From positions 118,965 to 182,964 of the forward strand of contig JAJEKV010000472.1 of NCBI GenBank assembly GCA_021234155.1: a DNA stretch of 64,000 bases, read 5' to 3'. Under the pieces are notes generated by a model. The model saw only the letters and a list, made by a program, of their open reading frames with translations, did no database searches and was not told the DNA's origin. Shown here one piece after another: positions 1-11,513 of the stretch. The stretch comes from Isoetes taiwanensis (lineage: Eukaryota; Streptophyta; Lycopodiopsida; Isoetales; Isoetaceae). The translations under genes were made by a program, and so were the position numbers. Positions within the stretch are counted from its first letter, which is position 1. Every line of letters begins with the position of its first letter.

Positions 1-1047
1 GCCAGATTTGCATCAACAACAACAAGTACGAATGTACCACAGCGTTTCTAAGCAAAAATGCTTGCCAAAGTAGAAAGAGAAGCTATTAAGGGCTTATCCA
101 TTCAAAGCCATTCAATGCTGCTCTGCAATATCTAATAGGAGAGCTCAGACATGCCGAAGTGGTGTTCCATGTAATGCTTTTCGAGAGAATCAACAGTCCC
201 CTGCATCTTGCATCTGTGGGTCTATGGCAATGGAAAAAAAATTGACAGATATGGCGGCTCTGTATTGGGAGGCCGCGTTGCAGACGACCAAGAACCCTAA
301 CTATTAGGGCTACGTTACTTTTACATGTGATATAATCACCTGTGATCAGCCATGAAGATAAAAGAAAGCAAAACAATTAAGAAACAATTTCTATACTTGC
401 CCAAAGATAGAAAGATAGTAGACAATTTACGAGAAGCCTAGATGTAGTAAAACATTTTCCATACCTTCTCAAAGGAATGGTAGACGTGTAATTTTTCTTC
501 CATATTTGGAATGCTTGGAAGCAACATCCATTGGTGCAGTTCCCCACAAACATAGAAATGCATGCAAATGATATGGTCAATGCGCAACAAGTGGCAAAAT
601 GCATGTAGCATGCAATTTTAATAAGGAAAAAGTGGAAAGCTCTTTTATGTTATAGATACATAGAACGTTAGTTATACAAAAAGTGCCCTTAAGATGACAA
701 ATCCATAATAAATATGGACCTTGTATATTTTAAGTCACTTGAATTCTTACAAGCCACAATCAACACGTGTAGCAATCTGTTGTGTAGTGGAGCATATGCA
801 TTCTAGGGTGTGTACACGCCATAGTTCGCACTAGTACGCACTACTGATACCATTTCTTATTCTTATGCAATTTTCTTTACCCTAAGCCTGACCACATGGG
901 TCAAAGGGAAATCTTATAGGGGATATTACATATATTCATAGGCAACTCATGGTAGATACAAAGGTCTACTAAAAGGCCAAGGGAAGTTCACAACCCAAAA
1001 TGATATCTAGACATTTCCTATCACATAAAATAGGTATATTCATAATT
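1..1047. other. No gene recognised
   Basis: AT-rich sequence with only short, unconvincing reading frames and no family I recognise. It ends at a 24-base A-run (1048-1071) that abuts the LINE fragment. Confidence 0.5.
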
Positions 1048-1071
1048 AAAAAAAAAAAAAAAAAAAAAAAA

Positions 1072-2728
1072 TCCTACCATGGAAAATAATTCCAGAGGGT
1101 GAGCATTCCAACCTATTAGGTGTTCCAGTGGGCATCAATATCACTAAGGCACAAATATGGGACGAAATACTACTAGGCCTTCAGAAACACTTAAATTGGT
1201 GGAAGGTGGCAAAGCTATCACTTGCAGGTCGGATTATAGTGGCAAAACATGTGTTAAGCAATACTCGTGTATACACGTCATCAATTTTACTAGCCCCAAA
1301 GGAGAAGGCACAAGAATTAGAAGGGCTAATCCGCAACTTTGTTTGGAGAGGGAATGAAGAAGGGGCAGTGGTCAAAATCGCTTGGTGGAAGTGCAAGAGA
1401 GACAAGACAGAAGGAGGAATTGGAATGGTCGACATATCATTACAGAGCAAAGTATTAATAGCTAAATTCATATGGAAGATCCTATAGAAAGAGGTAAAGT
1501 CTCCAGGTATGCACCTCATCAACCAGGCTCTATTAGCGTCATGTAAGCATAGTAAGCCCTCCGTCAAAGTCTCACTCCCATGGTCACTCTTTTTTGATCT
1601 TAAGCCATGTAGAGAAGCTTCTCCATTCCTGAAGGGATTAATTTCGGCTTGGCAAATCATAAAAAAACTATTTACGCTTGACATCAACAAATTCGAAGCA
1701 GAGACTTCCCCTCCATGGTGGGTACCAGTGGTTCTGCACAACAAACAGGGCCCCTTAGGTATGGTGGCTGATGCAAGGATCGTAAAGAGGTGGAAAAATT
1801 GTGGAATAGATTCTTGTGCTCAATGGTACAAGGGAGAGCAATTAGTCAGTTGGGCAGAATTCCACGCACGTTTTGCCTTAAAGGACGCAGACAAAATAAT
1901 ATGGGAATGTGTGGCCACAGTACTTCCAAATACTGTAACTACAGGAGATCAAAATCCATGGGTTCTGCACCCCACGATTTTGCCAAACAAGTTTGTGAAA
2001 TCAAGTTACAGAAGCTTGAGGACTAAGGGTTTACTTCCAATACCAACCAAATGGGAACTAGTAATCACGGAGGAAAACCTTAAAAAACATCTGGAGAGAT
2101 GCGTGGCAGAAATATCTTCCCCCTCGGATAAATGCTTTCCTCTGGCAAGTGATACACAGGGTTCCAAGGGTCAATCAACTAGTCTCAAAATGGGACAATA
2201 ATGTCAGCCCAGTATGCCCCTTGTGCGAGGCCGAACAGGAATCCATAGAACATTGTCTGGTGGAATGTGAGAAGCTGCAAGTAGTATGGGCATGGAGTCT
2301 GGATAGCTTTGAATACCCGTTAGGTACCAAGGAACTGTTGCTGGGAATCCTTCCCCTAGAATGGTGCTCCATGAAGAAGGTGGCCTTTCATATAGCTAGG
2401 GCCTGGACAATCTGGTCAATATGGAAAAGGAGAAACGCCTTGGTCTTCGATGAAAATCAAGAAGACGTATCACCACAGCAGCTTCTACATATAGTACTTG
2501 AAAGGCTGAAAAAATTCAGGCTAGCCTTCGAGGGTGAAGAAGAAGTAAAGGTCGAAATATGGGGAACCTACCTAAGCTTACACTAGGAAGTACAAGGGAA
2601 TAGTGCAAGAAGGAGCCATGTAGCTATCCTCATCTCAGATTTGCAGATGAGTACATCCCTGCCATGTGGCTTTGTACCATTCCTTTAAAGTAAATAAAGT
2701 CTATCTTTTATCTCTCTCAAAAAAAAAA
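1072..2728 (+). mobile_element. 5'-truncated plant LINE (non-LTR retrotransposon)
   Basis: Only the 3' third of a LINE is present. Coding similarity begins abruptly just after the A-run at 1048-1071, inside the region following the reverse transcriptase fingers/palm, so the endonuclease and catalytic RT core are absent. The element ends with a short 3' UTR containing AATAAAG-like signals (about 2691-2698) and an A-tail at 2719-2728. 5' truncation is the normal outcome of target-primed reverse transcription. The A-tail joins directly to the repeat at 2729, so the LINE may have inserted into or beside it. I could not see a clean target-site duplication. Confidence 0.8.
1074..2586 (+). pseudogene. 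LINE ORF2 C-terminal fragment (RT connection and zf-RVT)
   Basis: The frame opens with LLGVPVGI and continues through a W..IL..L..HLNWWKV..LSLAGRI segment, which is the hallmark of plant LINE ORF2 just after the RT catalytic core. It then reaches the zf-RVT-like region: an INAFLW segment followed by PVCPLCEAEQESIEHCLVEC, a Cys/His zinc-binding pattern. It is broken twice. There is an in-frame TAG at 1485-1487, and a one-base shift in the A-run 2082-2087 moves the zf-RVT part into another frame. The normal role would be reverse transcription and integration of the LINE RNA; this copy cannot make the protein. It has no RT catalytic YxDD motif because of the truncation. Family assignment is firm; the clade is not resolved. 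Confidence 0.85.
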
Positions 2729-3263
2729 TATGTGGTAGACCATATATTGCAACAACTTTTGATATGATATACTTTATGTATCGTTGTTTTTTTTTTTTTA
2801 GATTCATTTAAGATTTATGTGGGCTACCATATATCATTTTTTTTATAGAGATACTTTATATGTTGCTTTCTTCGGCAAAGGAACCATTCGTAAATCAATG
2901 CGTGTTCTTCATCTAGCGCCTTATTTATCAACCACGATTATGTTTGAACCAAACAAAATACAAGGGACTTTGCGAGTTTTTGATGTGTTGTCATGTTAAA
3001 GCCAAAGCGAAAGAAAACACACAAAGTTTTTTTGATTGTACACTGGTTTAATCATGACCGTGGTTGATAAATAAGGCGTTTGGTCCTCCATAGGGACTCA
3101 ACAACCTATCATTAGGTGACACAAAGACATCAACTAGAAGCTAGAGAGGTCAAGGTTGGGAAAGATAACTGAAGTATAAAATGATATATTTGTGTAACAT
3201 TCGTTAAAAAATATTTGTCATAAGAAATAACTTACAAAAATATGTAATGGGAGATTCAATTAA
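2729..3263. repeat. Dispersed repeat, copy A (inverted partner at 49664-50163)
   Basis: The reverse complement of this stretch recurs at 49664-50163, for example around the sites of TTCGGCAAAGGAACC, GAGAGGTCAAGGTTGGGAAA and GGTAGACCATATATTGCAAC. Copy A has an extra stretch of roughly 45 bp near 2903-2950 that copy B lacks. This extra part contains CGCCTTATTTATCAACCACG (2917-2936), an exact reverse complement of 3059-3078 in the same copy. There is no coding potential. It is probably a non-autonomous element or the terminal part of a larger one. Confidence 0.75.
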
Positions 3264-4138
3264 AGGATGAAAGAAAATGCATTTCTATTAAGGAGGGCAT
3301 ATTCTTTCTGCATTGCTATTTCCCCAGAGAGTTTTTCAAAATCTTGTAATGAAGAAATTGGATAAATTTTTATTTGAATACGAGAATGTTGTATTCTATT
3401 TCCTATCATGTTATACATGTATGCCAATGATTAAAAAGAAGGCCTCTTATAGGGAAGTATAATCCAAGCAAGGTAAGGTACAACGTTGGGCAAAGTCCCG
3501 GGAACACTATAAACCAACTATTTTGGTTTAGCATATAGTAAGAATTTTTCTGGTAAGTTTTCTTATGGTCTTCTATTAAGACAATAGAAAGTTCTGGATC
3601 TAAAAATAAGATATCCAATTGGTCAAAATAACCATAGAAAGTTTCCGACGGGACCTAAAAAGTTTGCCTAACAATAACAATGGTAAGGTATTTTCACAAG
3701 GAAGTATAATCCAAACAAGGAGTTAAGACTAAGAGAATTACCCTAGATTTAGATCCACTCACGAATTAAAGGGGGATAATCTAGAATTCGATGCTCATGC
3801 TTGCATGGTGCCGCAAAGAACAGAGTAACGTGAGGAAGAAAATAAGCACAAAACAAAGTCGATATGCAAGGCAATGGAATCTCAACATTGGAACCATTGA
3901 TTAACAGACATGCCAACAATGTAACCTGGGCACGAGAATAAGCAACAGAACCAAGGCGATCTGCAAGGCAATGGAATCTGAGCATGCGAAACGGTTTCCA
4001 AACATAACCAAATTCACAAAACTGTAGCCATTCTTGATGCAGCTAGATCCTTCCTATGTAAGTGTAAGAATGGGCAAAACTGGCGGAAACTTGTAGAATC
4101 ATTTACAGACCATCAGGCAAAGGCCTATATGAGAAAGG
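3264..4138. other. No gene recognised
   Basis: Nothing recognisable. Short frames on both strands have no family signature. The region may include introns or the 3' part of the minus-strand gene whose exon lies at 4139-4594. Confidence 0.4.
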
Positions 4139-4594
4139 TCAAGAAGAGGCAGATCGGGTGAAGGCAAATTTAGAATGGGCAGATTGAAGGGCAAGGTCCT
4201 TATCACGAAGCTGGGAGCGCAAGAGATTCAACTGAGAATGGAAAAGGGCAGACTGTTCAATGGATTCAGCCTCGAGCTGGCCAAGCTGGGAGGCGAGGCG
4301 CTCTTCGGCTTCTTCCAAGCGGCCCAGCCGGCGGTGCATTTCCGAGACAGTGGCCTCCAAAGCGCTCTCCCTTTCCCTGCTAAGCCGCAGATCTCTCTCC
4401 AGCTGCTCATTCCGTGCCGCTGCGGCGATCAGAGCCTCCTCGTCGGCCCGCCGCTTCACCATCAAATCTTGCAGCTTCTTTCTCAGATACACAATCACCG
4501 AATCCTTTGCCTCTGCTGCCCACCCCATCCCCTCCAGCTTTAGCCGCAGCAGCGCCGGCGATTCCTCCTCTGTTACATCTCCTGCTATGCCCAT
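4139..4594 (-). CDS. Coiled-coil protein or first exon (unknown family)
   Basis: This is a clean 151-residue frame from an ATG at 4592-4594 (context GGAATGG) to TGA at 4139-4141. It is much more GC-rich than its surroundings, which argues for a real exon. The N-terminal 25 residues are acidic to neutral. From about residue 30 to 140 the protein is almost continuous charged heptad-like helix with many E, R, L and A residues, so a coiled coil is predicted. There is no signal peptide and no membrane segment. I do not recognise the family. It could be a complete small protein, or the first exon of a longer coiled-coil or cytoskeletal protein continuing to the left, although I saw no obvious GT donor near its end. 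The sequence upstream (4595-4800) is a plausible 5' UTR or promoter. The plus-strand frames overlapping it are antisense shadows. Confidence 0.55.
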   Translation of the reverse strand: MGIAGDVTEEESPALLRLKLEGMGWAAEAKDSVIVYLRKKLQDLMVKRRADEEALIAAAARNEQLERDLRLSRERESALEATVSEMHRRLGRLEEAEERLASQLGQLEAESIEQSALFHSQLNLLRSQLRDKDLALQSAHSKFAFTRSASS

Positions 4595-7500
4595 TCCGTT
4601 CGATCTTGTTTCTCGGAATTGGAGCTTGCCCGATTCGATGTATCAGAGGCTCAATTCAATGTATCAGAGATTCAGATCTCGGCCTTGTTGCATTAACAGA
4701 CTCCCTTGCTCTTTTATACCGCAGAAAACTCATATTTGTGTCCAGATTCAATGTCCCGCTTTTCTCGCCTGCCAGGTTCAATGTATGACACTTTCATATA
4801 GTCCACACACTACCTAACATACGCATTTCCTTTGTTATTTATTTGGTGGATCTTCTATGGAACGTACTATATGCGTCTACATTCAATGCTCCTGTTTTGT
4901 TTGTTACGAGTGTCCACTTATAGTATCTTCATAAACTGGTGGTCCACAAACATACATCAATCTTAAATCCCATTTTCAACCAACTCACAAGGAAGGTGCA
5001 CAGGCATTCTTCTACAAACAAGAGAACATCATACCTTGCTTCACACGTTGCACCCTACTATAGGCCATGATACTTGCTTTATAAGGTTCTTTGAAATCTT
5101 GCCAAAACTAAATGTAGTACAGCATATTTGGAATAACCATCAAGATTGGATAGTCACATATTCGTCCTTTGACTCTAGCATCGGTGTGTGTCAGCATTCG
5201 CGCCACAACTAGGCCCAACATTTATTCCTTATTCTTAAGCACTTTAATTGAAACAAATTATCATGGCCCCAGCACTAATCCCCTCTCTCAAGTCATCAAT
5301 TACAACACTCTACTGATGGATTCTTGATAGATGCATGTGCATGTGCTTAGGTTGCTGCTTCTAAATGTCTTATTTTAACGTTTCTCTCCGACTAAGTACG
5401 AAGGGACTTTAAAGGCAATCTGATGGCCACCATTGCACACAGATGGGTTGTTGGATTGCCCCATGTTAAAGGGCAATTCATTGGGTTTGGGTATCTTAAG
5501 GCATATTATAGGCTTATCTCATGATCTAACGGATATTATTAGTGAAAAATATTTTTGTATTTTTCCATATGAATATGGGCTTAAGGTTTTTGGTTTTTTG
5601 GATGCCAAATTTTATTTATGGCGATCGAAAACACATTTTGCCCTATTTTTTGTTTTTGGCTTTAATTTTTTTAGACAATTGATTTTTTGGCCTTAGGCTG
5701 AAAGTTTGTTGTTAGAACAAGGCTCGCCAACTCGCCAGACTTTAGGCTGCAGAAGCCAAAATCCTTCAAAAGTCGCCTAAAATCTTTTATTTACAATATG
5801 TTGCAAAAGCGCCGAATACATGCAGAGCAAATGCCTTTCTTGAGAGCAAGAGGCAAAAGGCAAATCCAGTAATGTAAGACATTTCGTACTTATTCTTGTT
5901 TGATTTTGAAATGTTCAGATGTCAGCAATGAATAGCATGATTATTTGCAGTGGATTCTTGTTGCCACTGTAAGTTCATTTTGCTATGAGTCTTACTGAGC
6001 ATTTGTTGCATCTTGAAGGCTAACAACGCTATTGTGGCATCTTCAAGGCTAGCAACGCTAAAGAACTCCCAAAATGAATGATCTTTTGATGTATTTTTTC
6101 TTAGTTCCTTCCTACAGGTTGGAGTTTTGGCTTTTGGTTGAACACAATTAATAAGTAGAGCAAGCTGAAGTGGATAGAGTAAACTGAGGTGGATAATAGT
6201 CTTTGACAGCATCAAGCTTTTGGATGGACGGTACAGATCATGTGGGAGGGAATATTTGGAAAAATGTTTCTAACACCAACAACTATGGTATTTCAATAAA
6301 GAAGTAAGTAGAATATTTAAAAGTTTATGTTGACTTTTAAATAGATTGGTGAATTGAGTCGATCTTTCTTTAGACTATAAGTGATATTAACATGAACATA
6401 TGTACAAAGCAAAACAATGGTGACCTTTGCTAGAGTATCAGCTTCAATATTTCTAATCCTAGCTTGCTAAACCAATATAACTACTGAATTATCTGTTTTA
6501 CATCTGGTCTACCATCTCTATAGGATCAACTACATAAGGCATTTGTCTCCATTTGTTCAGAGCACTCAAGAGAATCACAAGCCATAGAAGTTTACTAAAC
6601 AGTCCAAATACATCTTAAACAGTAAAGTTGTATTTAAAATCTTCTCCCTTCTTGCAGATTCATGAATTTTAACAAGATTTGAGTAGAAGTTGATCATAAA
6701 ACAGAACTATGAACCTATCTGTCATAAATCCATGGCATATAAGTTTGACAGGATACCTTAATTTTACAGCCCTCCATCTGACGTGGTCTCGATTTCAAAC
6801 TACACAATCTCAAATCAAGGGCTAAGATATATGCAATGTCAGATGGGGCACTGCAAAACAAAGTCTACCCAGTTTAACAATATCGTGTAAATTGCAAATA
6901 AGCGAATCTTTCATTTGATCATTCTGGATGATTTCTCATAAAATTTCTAAGAAATGTACAACCTTAAATAATCCCCATACTCGTTCATGGATTCCTCAAT
7001 GTTTTGACTGTGACTACCATATTGCATGAATGAGAGGTTTTTGTCTTCCTTTTACATGCAATAGCTAGTACCTATTTTTGGACTTGTTGCCTTTGATTTC
7101 TTGACCTGAGTCTTATGCAGCACTCACATGGAGGAGCGATTTTGTAGTTGCGGCAACCATGCAACTGCAACCAATCTGGCTTTTATGCCTTCTGCATTCA
7201 CATGGTCAAATTCCCAACTTGGCTCCAGCTGCACCGCTGACAAAGAGGATAAAAAATAGCAACAGCTAGAAGAGATGCCGCCAAATTAGGACAGCCGCGA
7301 AAGGACCGTTGGTCCAAAATTTTGCAATGCTTTTACAAATCGGGTTTCCAAATATTTGAACAGAATCAGTTTCCAATTGAATCGTCCATCCTAGCCTGCT
7401 GGATTCGTCTGCTTTTTCCTGAAATTACCACTCTGATTGTTCCCTCTTTTCTACAAATTCTGGCAGATTTTGGTGAATGGATTGTCTTGCAATCGGAAGA

Positions 7501-7640
7501 TATTGATCCTTATTACTGTGAAGGATATGAGCAATCCACACAGGCAGCCAAGTGTTCTTGTGAGGATTCTGCAGTCAATCAGCTATGAAATTTGTTTTTT
7601 TCCTTGTGTGTCAATTTCTTGCTACTCTTGATGCTGTAAG
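4595..7640. other. Gene-poor stretch, no gene recognised
   Basis: AT-rich, with no frame I can assign. 4595-4800 may be the promoter of the minus-strand exon. The only structure seen is a short tandem duplication at 6008-6059. Confidence 0.45.
6008..6059. repeat. Short tandem duplication, 29-bp period
   Basis: Two imperfect copies of GCATCTTGAAGGCTAACAAC-like sequence begin at 6008 and 6037. Confidence 0.6.
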
Positions 7641-7687
7641 ACCGAAGAACACGCAGACAGTACTGGATTTACCCTCGGCAAGTGGCA

Positions 7688-8698
7688 TTCTGGAATGAAG
7701 TGAGTTCAAAATTGTGGCTTGAATTTGGTATGTCTGGGGACTTGAATTTCTTTAGATGGTATAGAATGCGTGCTTTTAATTTCGAGGAGCTTTTACAGTT
7801 AGTCATTCCACATATCCCTCAGGCTGATCTAGAAACAATGGTTAGATAGCCAATGGATAAAATCAAAGCTGTGGCTGTGGTTGTATGGAGGCTCACACAC
7901 AATGAAAAAGAATTCATTTGTTCTGAGATGTTTGGATTGGGTGCAAGCACAGTTCACAAATACACAAGAATTGTTGTTGACATCATTGCTAGCACTTTGA
8001 AGCCTGATTTAATTGTTGCACCATTTGGTAATCGCCTGAAAGAGATCATGTATGACTTTGAGGCTGTATCAGGAGTGCTCCAAGTAGCAGAGCCATTGAT
8101 GGGACATATATTGATGCAGATTACTGGTCTAGACACCATTTCCATTCGATTCTTCTGCAAGCAGTATGTGATACGTCATTAACATTTTGGGATGTTTGTT
8201 GTGATGCTCCCGGAGGTGCATATGACACTAATCATTTCTATAGATCTGCATTATTCACAAAGTTGTCGCCTAGAACTATTTTGCATGGACCAAGCATGCG
8301 ATTGAATGGTAGACGTGTGCTACCTTATCTTGTGACAGATTATGGATATCCAACATCTGAATATATGCTAGTTGTGAAGAAGAAAAAAATGCTCTGATCT
8401 ACAGGATGTCATAAAGTTTTCAAAGCACTTATCACAGGCTAGAGTCGTCATCGAGAATGCTTTTGCATTGTTAAAGGGTCGTTGGAACATTTTGAAGGAT
8501 CTTCCAGTAAAGATGCCTCATGCACCTAAAGTGGTGATTGTATATTGTGTCTTGCATAACTTCCTTCAACTGGAAGATGAAGCATATTACTTTGACAAAG
8601 TTATTCCATTCGGAGGAGCGCCATTGAATCAAAGTGATACGCTGCGCAAACGAGATGGGAAGCTTCTTCGAGATACTGTTTTCAATTACATGAAGTAA
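7688..8698 (+). pseudogene. PIF/Harbinger transposase (DDE_Tnp_4), broken
   Basis: This would encode the DDE endonuclease that cuts and pastes the Harbinger element. The N-terminal part (from FWNEVSS at 7688) leads into a helix-turn-helix-like segment, VWRLTHNEKEFICSEMFGLG. Catalytic motifs are visible in order. The first Asp is in AIDGTYID, in a second frame from 8092. The second Asp is in LVTDYGYP (about 8330). The Glu is in VIENAFALLKGRW (about 8450, back in the first frame). An in-frame TAG at 7847-7849, a shift near 8090 and another near 8390 break the gene, so all three catalytic positions survive but not in one frame. The tail VLHNFLQLED is typical of plant copies. Assignment is firm. 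Confidence 0.88.
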
Positions 8699-8699
8699 A

Positions 8700-9376
8700 A
8701 ACATCGTCCGTCTTTAGTGTATTGGCTTCCAAATAGTGTTTGCCTACCATTGGTTTTATTTGTTGCCTACAATATTTGTTTATTTGTCTACCATTGAGTA
8801 CCATTGGTCTACCATATGTTGAATGTTTATTTGTTGTCTATCATGATTGTTATGTGTCTACCATTGTCTAGCATTGGCCTACCCTTTTTTTTTTTTTTTT
8901 TTTTTTTTGAAGAACCGTGTCATCAATATATTAAAAGTTGGCCTACCCTATATTGAATATCTACTATATTAGTTTATTTTTCTCCCATTGGTCTATTGTA
9001 TGTTAAATATTGACTACCATTGGTCCATATGTTAAATGTAAATACTGTCTACCATATGTTAAATGCCTATTTTAATCCATCAATGCTTCAACCATGCAAC
9101 AACATAGTTACATGTTTATTTTAATTTGAGTCCTACTATTATCTACCATAGTCCTTAACCATTGCACATATTGCCATTCAATGCAATTCTAAAGTTTATA
9201 AATAATAGAAAGCTCTTTAACCATGCAATAACATAGTTACATGTTTATTTTAATTGAATGCAATTCAAAAGTTATAAATAAATAACTTTATAGTCGATCT
9301 CTTACAGCTAACTCAACACACATTCTCATCAAACAAAACTGACAAAAGCCAATAGTAAACAACAATGTAGTAAACC
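8700..9376. repeat. Degenerate CTACCATTG-rich repeat region
   Basis: CTACCATTG and CTACCATATG-type words recur many times between 8740 and 9070, interrupted by a T-run near 8886-8907 (TTTGAAGAACCG follows). No gene is seen. It lies in the 3' region shared by the two convergent Harbinger genes. Confidence 0.55.
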
Positions 9377-10479
9377 TTATGGATCAAAGAAACCTGAGGA
9401 AGGAGTGCTACTGCCAGGATGTATGTGGATCTGCATTTTCGTCTGCGCAAGTTGTAGTTGCAGCTCCTCTTTGCGTTTGCATGCCTCAAGCTCCAACAAC
9501 TCACGTCTACGTACTGCCTCCTCTCTCCTAGCCTCAGCTTCCTGTCTAGCTTGCAACAATCTCTCTTCCGCATCTCTACGCTGCGATAACTCCATCCGCT
9601 TAAGATCTTTCTGTATGGAAGTTACATCTCGCATGGCTTGTGCCAAAATTGTTGCAGCAGAATTCATACCCTCCTTGTTCCTCCTGGCTCTAGTCTTTTT
9701 ACCCCTCACACCAGAAGAACTCTTCTTCAATTCTTTGCTAGGAGGGTTCCCTATCTTAGATTCCTTACTTTCAAGATCTTGAACATCCTCTACGTTGTTA
9801 TTTTCGCAAATAACCTGAGAAGAATTTGAATTGAGAGGTTTGGGGGTCACAACTATGTACTCCGACTGTGGAGCATCTGGCTCTGATATACTATTTGGTG
9901 CATGAAGTTTTTTCCTCACCACAACATACTCTTCAGCATTGGGTATGAAATCTACCTTCTTTGTTTCGCCTTGCTTGCACTTAATACTTGGACGGAAACC
10001 ACCATTAGTGGATCCCCCAGGCAGGTCCACGACTTTAGAAGATTCACCTAAAACAGCATCGAATTGATCAAAGAATTCCCAATTGCTTGGGACCGAACCT
10101 GTTTTTTATTCCTTGGCCTTCTCAATTTGAATTTTTTAATAAGACATTCAATCTTAATCTTTATCTTGCTTCATTGTGTAAGTGGTCTTCAGATCTTCAT
10201 TCAATCGATCAGCAATGGAGACATAATCTTTGGCACAAAAATCCCCCCCCTTAATTTGTTCAGCTTCACATCTGCATACTCTTCTACGAGTTTTTCAACT
10301 ACAATAAAGGGCCGTAGCTGTTGCTTCTGAGTATTCTGAGAAGTCTGAACCTGGTTTCCTTCATCTGCATTGGATTCATCCTCATTGAGATCTTTGGCAG
10401 CATCCAATTGTGTGGAAGGCACTATTTCAATGGGCTCTTCGTCGAAAATCTCAAGGGGGATAGAGTCTAGGTCAATCAT
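9377..10479 (-). pseudogene. MYB/SANT-like (trihelix-type) partner protein of Harbinger element
   Basis: PIF/Harbinger elements carry a second gene encoding a MYB/SANT-like DNA-binding protein that helps bring the transposase to the element ends. Here a start is possible at the ATG 10477-10479. An acidic N-terminal segment runs to about 10200. The DNA-binding region (about 10020-10200) is shattered into different frames but shows RLNEDLKTTYTMKQ, then KKFKL, then NWEFFDQFDAVLG, a sequence typical of this domain. The C-terminal half (9377-10030) is an intact frame: a basic patch GVRGKKTRARRNKE, then a long E/R/L-rich coiled coil (probably dimerising), then a short tail SSGFFDP. The frame disruption around the SANT domain means it is not functional. 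Confidence 0.72.
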
Positions 10480-10665
10480 GGTGGATGCAGATGGATCGAG
10501 TTGTGGCAATCGGCCAAGAACTGGCGTTTTCAAGAGGTCTTGCAATCAGAAAAAGAAGACGCAGGTCTGGAGAATCCAAGCGAAACCGACAGCCGATGAG
10601 GGTTGCAATCGTGTCCATGCGAATTTAACAGGCTGCAAAAGCCATCTTGCAGCCACATGTTGCAG

Positions 10666-10670
10666 CCAGA
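10666..10670. repeat. Target-site duplication of the gypsy element, left copy (CCAGA)
   Basis: CCAGA directly precedes the LTR terminus TGTGACG at 10671. The same five bases follow the opposite LTR end at 49461-49465. This pairs two ends 38.8 kb apart as one element. Confidence 0.93.
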
Positions 10671-11229
10671 TGTGACGCTCCCAGAACATATACGTCGCTC
10701 GGGCGTATACATACGGGGACTTTCCCCTCCCATGGCAACCATCTAGCCATGAGCAGGGCCCTCCGTCTAACTCGGGCCATCTATGGAGAGATGCTCGAGT
10801 GAAGGACACAGAGGGGTCATTCGGCCCACGCCTTCAATGGGGCTCCTATGTCGCGGAAACGTGAATACAAGGTTAGCATACAACATAATCATATCATAAA
10901 TACCACCACGAAGGGCGGCACATCCATCCAACTGATAATAACAGAGAAGATACATTCAATACTAGAGAAAACACCCCAAACCCATGGTTCTACCCCGGCT
11001 CAGACTCCAGTGAGGATCGACTGACGGCTAGGTCTCAAGAGGTCAACAGACCGAATCTTGGCATGGCGTTGGCTGGCATAGAACATTGACCTTTAATAAT
11101 TAATTTAGCATAGCTAAATTAATCCCTTTTAGGTCAACCCATGTTAAAATACCCCATGGTGGCGTACCTCTACTGAGTGACGTGTTAGTATATTTATGCG
11201 TATACCATATAAATACTTGGAACGTCACA
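10671..11229 (-). repeat. Gypsy 3' LTR (559 bp, internally deleted)
   Basis: Terminal bases are TGTGACG...CGTCACA, an inverted repeat of at least 7 bp. It matches the scattered 5' LTR pieces: 10716-11088 against 39845-40217 (same length, about three differences by eye) and 11089-11229 against 49317-49460. At 11088/11089 it lacks the material that the 5' LTR carries between 40218 and 49316 once the copia insertion is discounted, roughly 0.85 kb. The LTR region just before the left terminus carries CGTATAC words. Confidence 0.9.
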
Positions 11230-11242
11230 TTCTCCCCTCCTT
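11230..11242 (-). other. Gypsy polypurine tract
   Basis: Read on the minus strand, the sequence AAGGAGGGGAGAA immediately precedes the 3' LTR start TGTGACG. This is the standard primer site for plus-strand DNA synthesis in LTR retrotransposons. Confidence 0.85.
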
Positions 11243-11513
11243 AGAAATAATGATGTCCTCAGCATTAGGGTTAGTCAACATATAAGAATATAAGAAGGAA
11301 GGTAATTCCTTATTTCTGAAGGTAATAACATTAGAACTTGAATTATCAAATAGTTTAAGCACCAAGGTGCATTTCACATATCATAAAAAGATTTAAGGAC
11401 CGTAGTCCGATATCAAACATCACAGTGACAAAAAGGTAACACATGTAGACAAAATAAAACTGGAGAAGTCGGGTCATCAGCAACCCTCTATACATGGGCA
11501 GGTCACGTACTGC
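11243..11513. other. Gypsy 3' untranslated region
   Basis: AT-rich spacer between the integrase stop codon and the polypurine tract. No additional gene is seen. Confidence 0.6.

Larger units (their letters stand above)
7640..10670. mobile_element. PIF/Harbinger DNA transposon, left part (interrupted by gypsy)
   Basis: A DDE_Tnp_4-type transposase pseudogene on the plus strand (7688-8698) and a convergent minus-strand MYB/SANT-like gene (9377-10479) form the two-gene set of PIF/Harbinger elements. The gypsy element at 10671 inserted upstream of the MYB-like gene. The continuation of the host sequence resumes at 49466 after the CCAGA duplication, so the element's right end should lie in 49466-49663. 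I could not identify its terminal inverted repeats, so the left boundary is approximate. Confidence 0.65.

Noticed and set aside
4175-4817. Three plus-strand frames over the coiled-coil exon
   Set aside because: Ser/Pro/Arg-rich shadows created by high GC content; the minus-strand frame has the better start and structure.
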